Of a stretch of 64,000 bases of DNA, positions 44,475-52,835 are shown one piece after another. The first letter of the stretch is position 1. Each line of letters begins with the position of its first letter. The notes below the pieces were generated by a model. That model had not been told where the DNA came from. It saw only the letters and a list, made by a program, of their open reading frames with translations, and did not search any database. The position numbers and the translations under genes are program-made. The stretch comes from Planctomycetota bacterium (GTDB lineage Bacteria; Planctomycetota; Phycisphaerae; UBA1845; PWPN01), in NCBI GenBank assembly GCA_029550525.1, contig JAKPHF010000008.1:1-64000 (forward strand), in the 5' to 3' direction.

Positions 44475-47400
44475 ATGAAGTTCAATGAGCTGCTTCGCAT
44501 CGTCGGTTCGCTCCGGTTCGCCGCCGTCATCCTGGTGATGCTCTGCATCGCCATGGCCTGCGCCACCGTCTACGAGGTCACGCACGGCACGCCCGCCGCG
44601 CTGAGCGTCTTCTACAAGTCGTGGTGGTTCGAGCTGCTCCTCGGTCTGCTCGGCCTCAACGTGTTGGCGTCCATGCTGGCCCGCTATCCCTGGTCGCGCC
44701 GTCATGCCGGATTCCTGGTCACGCACGCTTCCATTCTGGGCATCCTCGGCGGAGCCTGGGTGACCGAGCACTGGGGCATCAACGGGCAAGTGGCGATCGT
44801 CGAAGGGCAATCGGCTCGCGAGTTCACTTCGCAGCAGGACGTGCTCACGCTTCGCGGACCGGACGCTGCGACGGCTGGCTCGGTAGAACTCTTTGGAGGT
44901 ATCGGCGGTCCCGAGCCGGTGACGCGCCCCGCCACCGCCCCGCTGCAGGTGGGCGACGTCCGCGTCACCGTCCAGGCGTATCTGCCGAATGCGGTTTGGA
45001 CGGACCAGGTTGTCGACGATAATCCCCACCCCCGTGTGGGCCTGGAGATTACGCTCGCGGGAGACGGCCGCGAATCGAAGACCTGGGTGCTGGCCGACGA
45101 GTCCACAGGCATGATTGCGGTTCGGGCCGCCGCCAGTGACGCCGAGTTCGAAGCCGCCTTGGCCCCGCCGGCCAGCCAACCCGCCGGCACGAAGACGGTC
45201 AAGCTCGAAATCAACGGCACCACCCACGAGTTTTCGCTGGAGCAGTGCCTGGCTGGCCCGGTGGCCGTCGGTGAGACCGGTTACAGCGTGCGTGTGCTCC
45301 GCTATCTGCCGCATGCTCTGGTGGAGAACAAGCAACTCATCAGCGCCTCGGATCAACCGGTCAATCCCGCCATCGAAGCCGAGATCACCGGGCCCGAGGG
45401 AACGGCCAAACGTTTTGCGTTCGCACGCTTCCCCGAGTTCGGCTCCATGCACGGCACGGAAGACCCCTCCGCCGGTGTGAAGCTCACGTTCATCGCGCCG
45501 GTGGACGAGCGTCCCCGGACGCCTGTCGAAGTGATCGCCGGACCGCAGGGCCGGCTCGTCGCGCGCTTCCAGCCCGAGTCCGGCAGTCCCGTCGTCCGCG
45601 AAGTCAAGGTGGGCGAAATTGTCCAGACGCCCTGGGCGGGTCTGACGTTCTCGGTGGCTCGTCGATTCGACAATGCCCGTCGCCAGCGCATCGCCGAACC
45701 GGCCGGGACCCGGCAGGAGAATCCCATCCCTGCCGTCTCCGTACAACTGGAGACCGGAGCAAGCGTACGGCAGGTTTGGCTTCGCAAGTACGAGCCCATG
45801 ACCGTGGAACTCGGCGGCCGAAAGTTCGAACTGGCGTACGAAAACCAACGGCTGCCGCTCGGATTCGAGATCAAGCTCAACAGGTTTCACATCGGGACCT
45901 ACCCGGGCACCGGTCAGCCGCGAACGTTCGAGAGCCACGTCACGCTCGTCGATGCCATGGGCAATGAAGAGAACCGGATCATCAGCATGAACAAGCCGGC
46001 GAAGTTCGGATCCTATTCGCTCTTCCAATCGAGCTATCAGCAGAGCCGTTCGGGCCCCTCCACCAGTGTCCTCAGCGTCTCGTGGGACCCCGGGCTGCCG
46101 GTAGTGTTCACCTCCTACGTGACGTTGATCGTCGGCATGATCTACGTTTTGGTAACGCGCATGCGGGGTCGCCGGCGACAGAGCTCGGATGCATCGACGC
46201 AGGAGAAAGCAACCCCGACTTCTGCCCCGGCCAGCGCCTCGCCGCGCAAAAACGTCACGGCAACGCAAGCCGTGCTCGCCGTCATGATCCTGCTGGTGCC
46301 GGCGTTTCAGAACGCACCGGTCTTCGCCGCCGACGCCGTCGCTGCTCTGCCGAAGAATCTGGACATGAGCGTCGTACGAGCGATCCCCGTTCAGCACGAC
46401 GGCCGCTGGATGCCGCTGGATACCGTCGCCCGCGATACCGTGAACGCGGTGACGGGCGACGTCTTTTTCCGCGGAACGGATCCGGTCGCCCTGTTGTTGG
46501 CCTGGACGTTCAATCCGCAAGCGTGGTTTGACACGCCGCTCATCCGCATCGGCTCGGCGGAGCTTCGCCGCGAATTGCAGCTGGCCGTCGATCGAGACCG
46601 CTTCTCGTTCCGCGAACTGGTACAGCATCAGCCGTTGCGCGACCAGATCGACCATCTGGCTCACCGCTCGGGCGGCAAGATGAATCCGCTCGAAACCAAG
46701 GTCAGCGAGATCAATCGAAAGCTCCACGATCTGCAGGAAGTGTTCGAAAACCAGGTGATCAGGCCGATTCCGGATGCCAAGTCCGCCCAGGCGGCCTGGC
46801 AGCCGATTCCGATCGCCCCACCGACGACTGCCCCGGCCGGCGGAGTTGATGCCGTCCAAGCCGCATGGACCGATCTGCAGCGAGCCTTCTTTGCCGACGA
46901 CGCGAGTGCTTTCAGCAAAGCCGCTCAAACGCTGTCGGCCGAACTAGCCAAGTTGCCGGCCGCGCATCGGCTCGCGCCGGCGAAGATCGCCACCGAGTTG
47001 AAGTACAACCGTTTGCAGCCCTACACACTGGCGTGGAAATTGATGGTTGTCGGTGCCCTGCTGGCTACGGCCGCGCTGTTCGTGCGGCGACGCTGGTTCG
47101 ATTTCATCGTGGTCGCCGGCTTGCTCGCCGGCTTCGGGGCGCTGACCTACGGCTTGGGCCTGCGCTGGCAGATCGCCGGCCGCATCCCCGCCGCCAATAT
47201 GTTCGAGTCGCTCCTGTTCCTGAGTTGGGGCGCCGGCGCGTTCGCCATCGTAGCCATCGTCTTCCTCAAGGATCGCACGGTGCCGCTGACGGCCTCGACC
47301 ATCGGGGCGCTGGCCCTCTTCCTGGCCGACACGCTGCCCATTGACAGCTTCATCCGGCCCATCGCCCCCGTGCTCCTCGACACGGTTTGGATGTCCATCC

Positions 47401-48092
47401 ACGTGCCCGGCATCATGATCTCGTATGCCGTGCTGGCGCTGGCTGCGTTGATCGCCCACGTGCAGATGTTCACCATGGCTCTGGCGCCGAAAAACCGAGC
47501 CCTCATCGACCGTATCGACGCCATGCATTATTGGTACATGCACGTCGGGGTCATCCTGCTCGGGGCGGGGATTATCACTGGCAGCATGTGGGCCGCCTTC
47601 TCGTGGGGCCGCTATTGGGGCTGGGATCCCAAGGAAGTCTGGTCGCTCATCGCCTTCCTGGCCTATCTGGTGATCATGCACGTCCGCGTGGACCGCGAGC
47701 GAATGCCCGCGTGGAGCTACGCCGTCGCCGCCGTCCTGGGCGCGGGATTGTTCGTGATCATCCTGCCCAAGCTCGTCCCCATCGGCATGCTGGAAGGGTT
47801 GGCGCTGCTCGCCGCGGCGATCGTGGCCGTGCTCTTCATCACCGTCCGTGGCCAGTTCGCTAACGCCTTCAAGAGCGCTGTGGCCTTCTGGTTCATCATC
47901 ATGACGTACATCGGCGTGAATTACGTGCTGGGCATCGGCCTGCACAGCTACGGCTTCGGCACGGGCGCCGTCGTGCACTACATGATGCTGACCGGCAGTA
48001 TCGACCTACTGATCGTCGGCCTGCTCACCATCATCTACCTGGCCAGGACGCGATCCGAGACTGTTGCCGCCGTCCCGGCGACGACCCACTGA
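44475..48092 (+). CDS. ccsBA: CcsBA: fused ResB/Ccs1-CcsA cytochrome c synthase (System II)
   Basis: 1205 residues. The N-terminal ResB/CcsB part has helices in the first 110 residues, then a large periplasmic domain to about 545 and another helix. A second, poorly conserved periplasmic stretch (about 610-850, PKNLDMSVVRAIPVQHDGRW near its start) follows. The CcsA part has about eight helices, SIHVPGIMISYAVLALA and the haem-handling WWD motif WGWDPKEVWSLI (about 1048). It exports haem and joins it to CxxCH cysteines. Known natural CcsBA fusions are usually shorter; the extra length lies between the halves. AGGTGG lies before the ATG. Placed amid nine cytochrome genes, it presumably serves them. 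Confidence 0.92.
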   Translation: MKFNELLRIVGSLRFAAVILVMLCIAMACATVYEVTHGTPAALSVFYKSWWFELLLGLLGLNVLASMLARYPWSRRHAGFLVTHASILGILGGAWVTEHWGINGQVAIVEGQSAREFTSQQDVLTLRGPDAATAGSVELFGGIGGPEPVTRPATAPLQVGDVRVTVQAYLPNAVWTDQVVDDNPHPRVGLEITLAGDGRESKTWVLADESTGMIAVRAAASDAEFEAALAPPASQPAGTKTVKLEINGTTHEFSLEQCLAGPVAVGETGYSVRVLRYLPHALVENKQLISASDQPVNPAIEAEITGPEGTAKRFAFARFPEFGSMHGTEDPSAGVKLTFIAPVDERPRTPVEVIAGPQGRLVARFQPESGSPVVREVKVGEIVQTPWAGLTFSVARRFDNARRQRIAEPAGTRQENPIPAVSVQLETGASVRQVWLRKYEPMTVELGGRKFELAYENQRLPLGFEIKLNRFHIGTYPGTGQPRTFESHVTLVDAMGNEENRIISMNKPAKFGSYSLFQSSYQQSRSGPSTSVLSVSWDPGLPVVFTSYVTLIVGMIYVLVTRMRGRRRQSSDASTQEKATPTSAPASASPRKNVTATQAVLAVMILLVPAFQNAPVFAADAVAALPKNLDMSVVRAIPVQHDGRWMPLDTVARDTVNAVTGDVFFRGTDPVALLLAWTFNPQAWFDTPLIRIGSAELRRELQLAVDRDRFSFRELVQHQPLRDQIDHLAHRSGGKMNPLETKVSEINRKLHDLQEVFENQVIRPIPDAKSAQAAWQPIPIAPPTTAPAGGVDAVQAAWTDLQRAFFADDASAFSKAAQTLSAELAKLPAAHRLAPAKIATELKYNRLQPYTLAWKLMVVGALLATAALFVRRRWFDFIVVAGLLAGFGALTYGLGLRWQIAGRIPAANMFESLLFLSWGAGAFAIVAIVFLKDRTVPLTASTIGALALFLADTLPIDSFIRPIAPVLLDTVWMSIHVPGIMISYAVLALAALIAHVQMFTMALAPKNRALIDRIDAMHYWYMHVGVILLGAGIITGSMWAAFSWGRYWGWDPKEVWSLIAFLAYLVIMHVRVDRERMPAWSYAVAAVLGAGLFVIILPKLVPIGMLEGLALLAAAIVAVLFITVRGQFANAFKSAVAFWFIIMTYIGVNYVLGIGLHSYGFGTGAVVHYMMLTGSIDLLIVGLLTIIYLARTRSETVAAVPATTH

Positions 48093-48201
48093 ACGCACGC
48101 GCTTCAGCCCACGCCGGTGCACGGCCATCGCCGCGGCAAACGTGCCGGAAAGCTGTCTCTTTTCCGGGCGCTTGTGGCGCAAGGCGATGCCCCGGCGTTA
48201 G

Positions 48202-48230
48202 TTGACAATCCTACCTGATCCTCACAAAAT
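48202..48230 (+). promoter_or_regulatory. predicted sigma-70-type promoter for the heptahaem cytochrome and downstream operon
   Basis: TTGACA (48202-48207), a 17-base spacer, then CAAAAT (48225-48230, four of six matches to TATAAT). It lies about 90 bases before the start codon at 48317 and is the best promoter match in the 224-base gap after ccsBA. Confidence 0.45.
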
Positions 48231-48316
48231 GCGACCGTTCGGGCGAGCGGCTCGGACGACCGCCACCGTGGTCGCCGCATCAACTCGCCGGCCACGCAAA
48301 CGATTGGGTCACACAC

Positions 48317-49540
48317 ATGACGCGCGTGAGTTTGGGATGCGCCTGGATCGTTCTGGCGGCCGCCGGCCTGATCACCGGTTGTCCGGACAGCGACGATCTG
48401 CCGTTCGGGATCGTGCCCCCCGACGAGGAGTTCTACGTCGGAGCACAGGCCTGCGGTTCCTGCCACGCCAATATTGCGGCACTCCATGTTCGCACCGGTC
48501 ACGCCCAGGCTCTCAAACCCGTGCTCAGTGAGCCGCCGCAATTTCCGGCTTCGGCTCCCGGCGTTCCCGCCCCGCCGTCTGGCCTGGATTGGTCTGACAT
48601 CGCGTACCTGATCGGCGGCCATGACCTGCCCGCTCGATTCGTGAACACACAAGGATTCGTGGTCACCGGTCCAACTGCTCAATACAACCTCGCTGTACCG
48701 TCCATCCGGTTGGATGCGGGCTACGTTCCGTTCCAAGCCGGCGCCACCGAGCCCACGCCGTTCGCTTTCGAAGACTTCCGCCGGCTGACGACCGGCCCGC
48801 TGCCGCTCGACGCAAGCGGCGGTGAGCGTCAGGACAATCGCCCGGGCGTCGAGGGTGTGTGGGCTGAAGCCGGCGTGCAGTGCGAGGCCTGCCACGGCCC
48901 CGGCAGTCTGCACGTGCCCAACCCGCAGGCGGGCAACATCAATCTCAACGCCGGCCCTGCGGCGTGCTCGCAGTGCCACGCTAATGAAGCGAATCCGCAG
49001 CGCATCGCCGCGGCGGGCGGTCTCATCACCGGCTTCCAGCAGTGGACGGAATTGCAGGCCAGTCCGCACGCTGGCTTTTCGTGCAGTATTTGCCACAACC
49101 CGCACGCTTCGACCGAGTTCGACCGGTCCGCCGCCATCCGCAACGACTGCCGGGCCTGTCATCCCAACGTGGACATGGCTTTGCATCAAGGCTTCGTCTA
49201 CGTCGAAGGCGATTACGTCGAGCCGGTCACGTGCGAGAGCTGTCACATGCCGTTCGCCGTCTCGACGCGGACGAGCAACGTGATTGAACTTACCAACGGA
49301 ACAACCGCTTTGTTCGGGGACACACGCAGCCACATCTTCCGGCTCGACCCGAGCAGAGACAGCCTGACCACGATGTTCGGCGAGGGCGGCACGGTCGTGG
49401 CCCGCGATGCGGCCGGTCAGGCCAGCGTCTCGACGTGCTATGTCTGCCAACGGTGTCACAACGGGTTGGGCAACGCGTTCGCCTTCCCGGCGGACCAGGG
49501 GTGCGCGTTCGGTACCGACATTCACTCCCGCGGCGATTGA
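48317..49540 (+). CDS. heptahaem c-type cytochrome lipoprotein
   Basis: 407 residues. The lipoprotein signal ends at LITGC (Cys about residue 22). Seven CxxCH motifs: CGSCH, CEACH, CSQCH, CSICH, CRACH, CESCH and CQRCH. The first is separated from the rest by about 130 residues without haem (GLDWSDIAYLIGGHDLPARF onward), typical of cytochrome c554-like lipoproteins. The haem-free insertion could be a docking surface. It follows a predicted promoter and precedes the barrel gene by 102 bases, so it may lead the same operon. Outer-membrane location is inferred from the lipobox only. Confidence 0.85.
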   Translation: MTRVSLGCAWIVLAAAGLITGCPDSDDLPFGIVPPDEEFYVGAQACGSCHANIAALHVRTGHAQALKPVLSEPPQFPASAPGVPAPPSGLDWSDIAYLIGGHDLPARFVNTQGFVVTGPTAQYNLAVPSIRLDAGYVPFQAGATEPTPFAFEDFRRLTTGPLPLDASGGERQDNRPGVEGVWAEAGVQCEACHGPGSLHVPNPQAGNINLNAGPAACSQCHANEANPQRIAAAGGLITGFQQWTELQASPHAGFSCSICHNPHASTEFDRSAAIRNDCRACHPNVDMALHQGFVYVEGDYVEPVTCESCHMPFAVSTRTSNVIELTNGTTALFGDTRSHIFRLDPSRDSLTTMFGEGGTVVARDAAGQASVSTCYVCQRCHNGLGNAFAFPADQGCAFGTDIHSRGD

Positions 49541-49642
49541 CGGGGGATCAATGCGTGCCTGCATTCAGGCACGGAGGGGTCCACAAACGGGCCCGAGCGG
49601 CAGGTTTGAGCTTTTTGCTTTGGCGCGGTCGGCTCATTGAAG

Positions 49643-51709
49643 ATGCGGTGGAATGCCCGATTGACGGTGTTGTGTCTCCTCGCGCACGCAGGCTGGTTGC
49701 TTGCGGCCGAAGCGCCTTCGACACAGCCGGCTGAAGAAGCGCCGCCCATCGCCCCCGCTCCCGAACGCTTCCGCCTCGACTTCACCGATCTTTACGTTGG
49801 ATTCGAAACCGAGTTCCAACATCGGCGCGTGGAATCGACCGTTCCCGGCAAGCGGGACACGCTGCACATCAATCACGATCTGCAGTTCATCGAGCGCGCG
49901 GGCGTGACGCTCGGCGGCTTCGCGTACGATCCCGGCTTGCTGGAGTACCGGGCGTTTCTGGAGTTCGGCCTCACGCAGTCCCGCTACCGCGAGGATTCCT
50001 ATTTGGGCGATTGGGCGGACAGCGAAAGCGGCTTCCTCACTCGCTACGACATCAACCTCGACATCCTCAAGGTCAAGCCGATTTCGCTGAACGCCTACGC
50101 GCGGCGCATCGACGCCCGCGTGCCCCGCCGGTTCCTCTCGTCGCTTCGCGAAGAGCGGACCGAGACGGGCATCTCCGCGCTGGCGGTAGGCGAGAAGTTC
50201 ACGACCGAAGTGGGCTTCTCCTTGCGCGACGTCGAGCGGTTCGGAAACCGCTGGGATGAGAACGACGAGGAGCTGGAGTCCACCCGGTTCTATGTCGATC
50301 ACCGATTCAAGTTCTCGGAGACCCACAAGCTCCGCTTGCTGTACGACCACGAGCACGACGAGTCCAGTTACCAAGGCACGAAATACACGTACAACACGCA
50401 GCGCGACGAAGTCCGTGCCGAGCACGAACTGCTCTTCGGGCCGGACAACAAGCACCGTCTGGACACCTACGTCCGCTACAACGCGGAAAAGGGTGACCTG
50501 GCCCGCGACGTGCTCGAATTCGTCCCCCGCATCAGCCTGCAGCATACCGATCGCCTGCGGACCATTCACCGCTACGGCCTGTACCAGTACGACCAGGGCG
50601 GCATCAAGGTCACGCAGAACAAGTTCGACACCGATGCCATCTGGCAGGCCACCGACAAGCTCCGGCTGACCGCCAACGCCTACGGGCTGCACGAGAACGT
50701 CGAGCAAGACATCGACATCAACCAGCTCGGCGGGTCCATCGACGCCTACTACGCTCAGCCGACCTCGCTGGGTGAGCTGGCCGCCAACCTCAACTTCGGT
50801 GTCGATCACGCTCGCACCTCGGGCGACGCGGGCCGCCGATTCGTGCGCGGTGAAGCGCACGCCCTGGGCGGATCGCGCCCCGTGTTCCTCCGGCAGCGCG
50901 GCGTGATCCCCAGCACCGTGTTCGCCTACAACCAGGACCGCACCGTCCTGTTCGTGCAGGGCGTGGATTACGTGGTCACGGTCATTGCCGGCCGGGCCAC
51001 CGTCGCACGAACCTGGACCGGCCGCATCGCCGAGAACGAAATCGTCTACTTCGATTACGCCTACGTCGTGCCCGCTCACGGCGAGGTGATGTCGTATCGC
51101 ACCGACCTGCTCATCGAGCATCGTTTCCACTTCGGCCTGACGCCCTACTACGCTCTCGAAGCTCGCTGCCAGGAGACCGAGTACTCCGTCGCCACCCCCT
51201 GGTATCGCGACAATCAGCAGCGTCACCGCCTCGGCGCCCGCTACGAGCAGGACCGCTGGCAGGTGGGAGGCGAATTCGAAGTCTTTGACGACAGCGTCCT
51301 GCCCTACAACGCCGTCCATCTCAACGGCCGAGGCACGCTGCTCAGCGGCCCGGTTCACACCATCGATGCCGCGGCCGTGCTATCCAAGTATTGCTTCGAC
51401 GAGGAATACCAGGATCGCGACGTCTGGTGGTTTGAGACGAACGTCACCGGGCGTTCCCGGCTGCTCGATTGGCTGTGGGCCAAGGCCGAAACGACGTATC
51501 ACTACGAAAACGATAGCGTGGACGGCGACACGCACGGCGTGGACATCGAGGCCGGCTTCGAGCTGCGGCGCGGCTACCTCATCGTCGAGCTGGTGGTCGA
51601 GTATGATATGCTCAACCTGCCGCGCGGCGACGACCAGGCGGTGGGCATCTTCCTGAACGTGCGGCGCGACTTGTCGCACCTGCTACCGGCGAGGAAGAAC
51701 GTCCGATGA
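49643..51709 (+). CDS. predicted outer-membrane beta-barrel protein (porin of a porin-cytochrome conduit)
   Basis: About 688 residues. Signal peptide RLTVLCLLAHAGWLLAAEA, then a Pro/Ala linker, then a run of amphipathic strands with alternating hydrophobic and charged residues and many aromatics, for example FRLDFTDLYVGFETEFQHRR, YRAFLEFGLTQSRYREDSYL, TRFYVDHRFKFSETHKLRLL and VELVVEYDMLNL. There are no cysteines for haem. About 20 or more strands can be drawn, comparable to MtrB/OmbB-type conduits, though I see no direct motif match. The start is uncertain: TTG at 49637 or ATG at 49643, neither with a good ribosome site. The stop overlaps the next gene. The conduit role is inferred from neighbours. 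Confidence 0.72.
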   Translation: MRWNARLTVLCLLAHAGWLLAAEAPSTQPAEEAPPIAPAPERFRLDFTDLYVGFETEFQHRRVESTVPGKRDTLHINHDLQFIERAGVTLGGFAYDPGLLEYRAFLEFGLTQSRYREDSYLGDWADSESGFLTRYDINLDILKVKPISLNAYARRIDARVPRRFLSSLREERTETGISALAVGEKFTTEVGFSLRDVERFGNRWDENDEELESTRFYVDHRFKFSETHKLRLLYDHEHDESSYQGTKYTYNTQRDEVRAEHELLFGPDNKHRLDTYVRYNAEKGDLARDVLEFVPRISLQHTDRLRTIHRYGLYQYDQGGIKVTQNKFDTDAIWQATDKLRLTANAYGLHENVEQDIDINQLGGSIDAYYAQPTSLGELAANLNFGVDHARTSGDAGRRFVRGEAHALGGSRPVFLRQRGVIPSTVFAYNQDRTVLFVQGVDYVVTVIAGRATVARTWTGRIAENEIVYFDYAYVVPAHGEVMSYRTDLLIEHRFHFGLTPYYALEARCQETEYSVATPWYRDNQQRHRLGARYEQDRWQVGGEFEVFDDSVLPYNAVHLNGRGTLLSGPVHTIDAAAVLSKYCFDEEYQDRDVWWFETNVTGRSRLLDWLWAKAETTYHYENDSVDGDTHGVDIEAGFELRRGYLIVELVVEYDMLNLPRGDDQAVGIFLNVRRDLSHLLPARKNVR

Positions 51710-52812
51710 TGGCGAGAACCACGATCGTCGGGTTTGCGCTCCTGCTGGCCGCCGGCTGCAGTCCCAAGGCGATGACGTTCCTGCAGCCGCCCGAGCCGCC
51801 GATCGTCTGGCCATTGCCTCCCGACGCGCCGCGCGTGCGCTACGTGGGCGAACTGACCGGCGAAGCCGATCTGGGGCGGGCCAAGTCGTTCGGGCAAGTG
51901 TGGGAGGAGATTCTGTACGGCCCCACGCCGCCGGCCCGAATCGTGACGCCGCACGCCGTGGCCGTCGATGCCGCGGGCGAGAAGGTTGCCGTCGCCGACG
52001 TCAACGGCAAGTGCGTGCACGTGTTCGACCTGGCGGCGCGGAAGTACGAAAGGCTCGTTCAAGTGGGCCCATCGGCCGGCGCGCAGGGTGCTCCGGCGTC
52101 GCCTTCCGCCGCGTCCGAGCCGCCTGCATCGGCGCCGGCGGACGAGCTTCGGTTCGATCGCACCATGCTGGAGAGTCCGGTTGCCGTCTGTTGGGCGGGC
52201 GACCGTTTGTGGGTGGCCGACTCGCGGCAAGGTGCCGTGGCGGTTTTCGAGCCCGGCGGTACTGCCCGGTGGATCACCTGTGATCGCCTGAAACGGCCGG
52301 CCGGCTTGGCGTATTGCCCGGCCAACCAGTTGTGCTACGTCAGCGACGCAGCCAACCACCGGTTGCTGGCTTTCGATACACGAGGCTCGCTGGTCGTCGA
52401 GTTCGGTACTCGCGGCGGCGGACCGGGACAGTTCAACGCTCCTACGCACATCGCCTGCGGGCCCGACGGCATGCTGGCGGTGTCGGACTCGTTGAACTTT
52501 CGCGTGCAGACGCTGCGGCTCGACGGCTCGCCCATCGGCGCCTTCGGGCGCAAAGGCGACGCCGCCGGAGACCTGGCACTGCCCAAGGGCGTCGCCTTCG
52601 ATGCCGCGGGCAGAATCTGGGTCGTGGACGCCCAGTTCGAAAACGTGCAGGCCTTCACACCGGAAGGCCAGCTGTTGATGTCGTTCGGGAAGGAAGGGCA
52701 CAAGCCGGGCGAGTTCTGGCTTCCTGCCGGCCTCTGCATCGATGCGAAATCGCGCATGTGGGTAGCCGATCGGGAGAACGGACGCGTCCAGGTGTTCCTG
52801 TTACTGCCATGA
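51706..52812 (+). CDS. NHL-repeat beta-propeller lipoprotein (first copy)
   Basis: 368 residues. Lipoprotein signal ALLLAAGC (Cys about residue 18). After a segment with FGQVWEEILYGPTPPARIVT come about six NHL blades, each with the 'P.GVA.D..G..WV.D..N.RV..F' pattern: LPKGVAFDAAGRIWVVDAQF, PAGLCIDAKSRMWVADRENG and others. An Ala/Ser/Pro loop interrupts the blades (about 128-145). Such propellers bind partner proteins and occur beside multihaem cytochromes in metal-reducing bacteria. Its ATG overlaps the barrel gene's stop (ATGA), so the two are coupled. Shares the LYGPxP motif with the second copy at 55314. Confidence 0.87.
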   Translation: MMARTTIVGFALLLAAGCSPKAMTFLQPPEPPIVWPLPPDAPRVRYVGELTGEADLGRAKSFGQVWEEILYGPTPPARIVTPHAVAVDAAGEKVAVADVNGKCVHVFDLAARKYERLVQVGPSAGAQGAPASPSAASEPPASAPADELRFDRTMLESPVAVCWAGDRLWVADSRQGAVAVFEPGGTARWITCDRLKRPAGLAYCPANQLCYVSDAANHRLLAFDTRGSLVVEFGTRGGGPGQFNAPTHIACGPDGMLAVSDSLNFRVQTLRLDGSPIGAFGRKGDAAGDLALPKGVAFDAAGRIWVVDAQFENVQAFTPEGQLLMSFGKEGHKPGEFWLPAGLCIDAKSRMWVADRENGRVQVFLLLP

Positions 52813-52835
52813 AAACGTACGGAAGGACAGCACCG

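Noticed and set aside
44409-46928. 839-residue minus-strand open frame opposite ccsBA
   Set aside because: It lies entirely opposite a gene with clear ResB/CcsA motifs. Its composition (His, Arg, Gly, Asp-rich, no domain) is that of an antisense shadow in GC-rich DNA.
48104-49564. 486-residue minus-strand frame opposite the heptahaem cytochrome
   Set aside because: The plus strand carries seven CxxCH motifs and a lipobox; the minus frame is a shadow.
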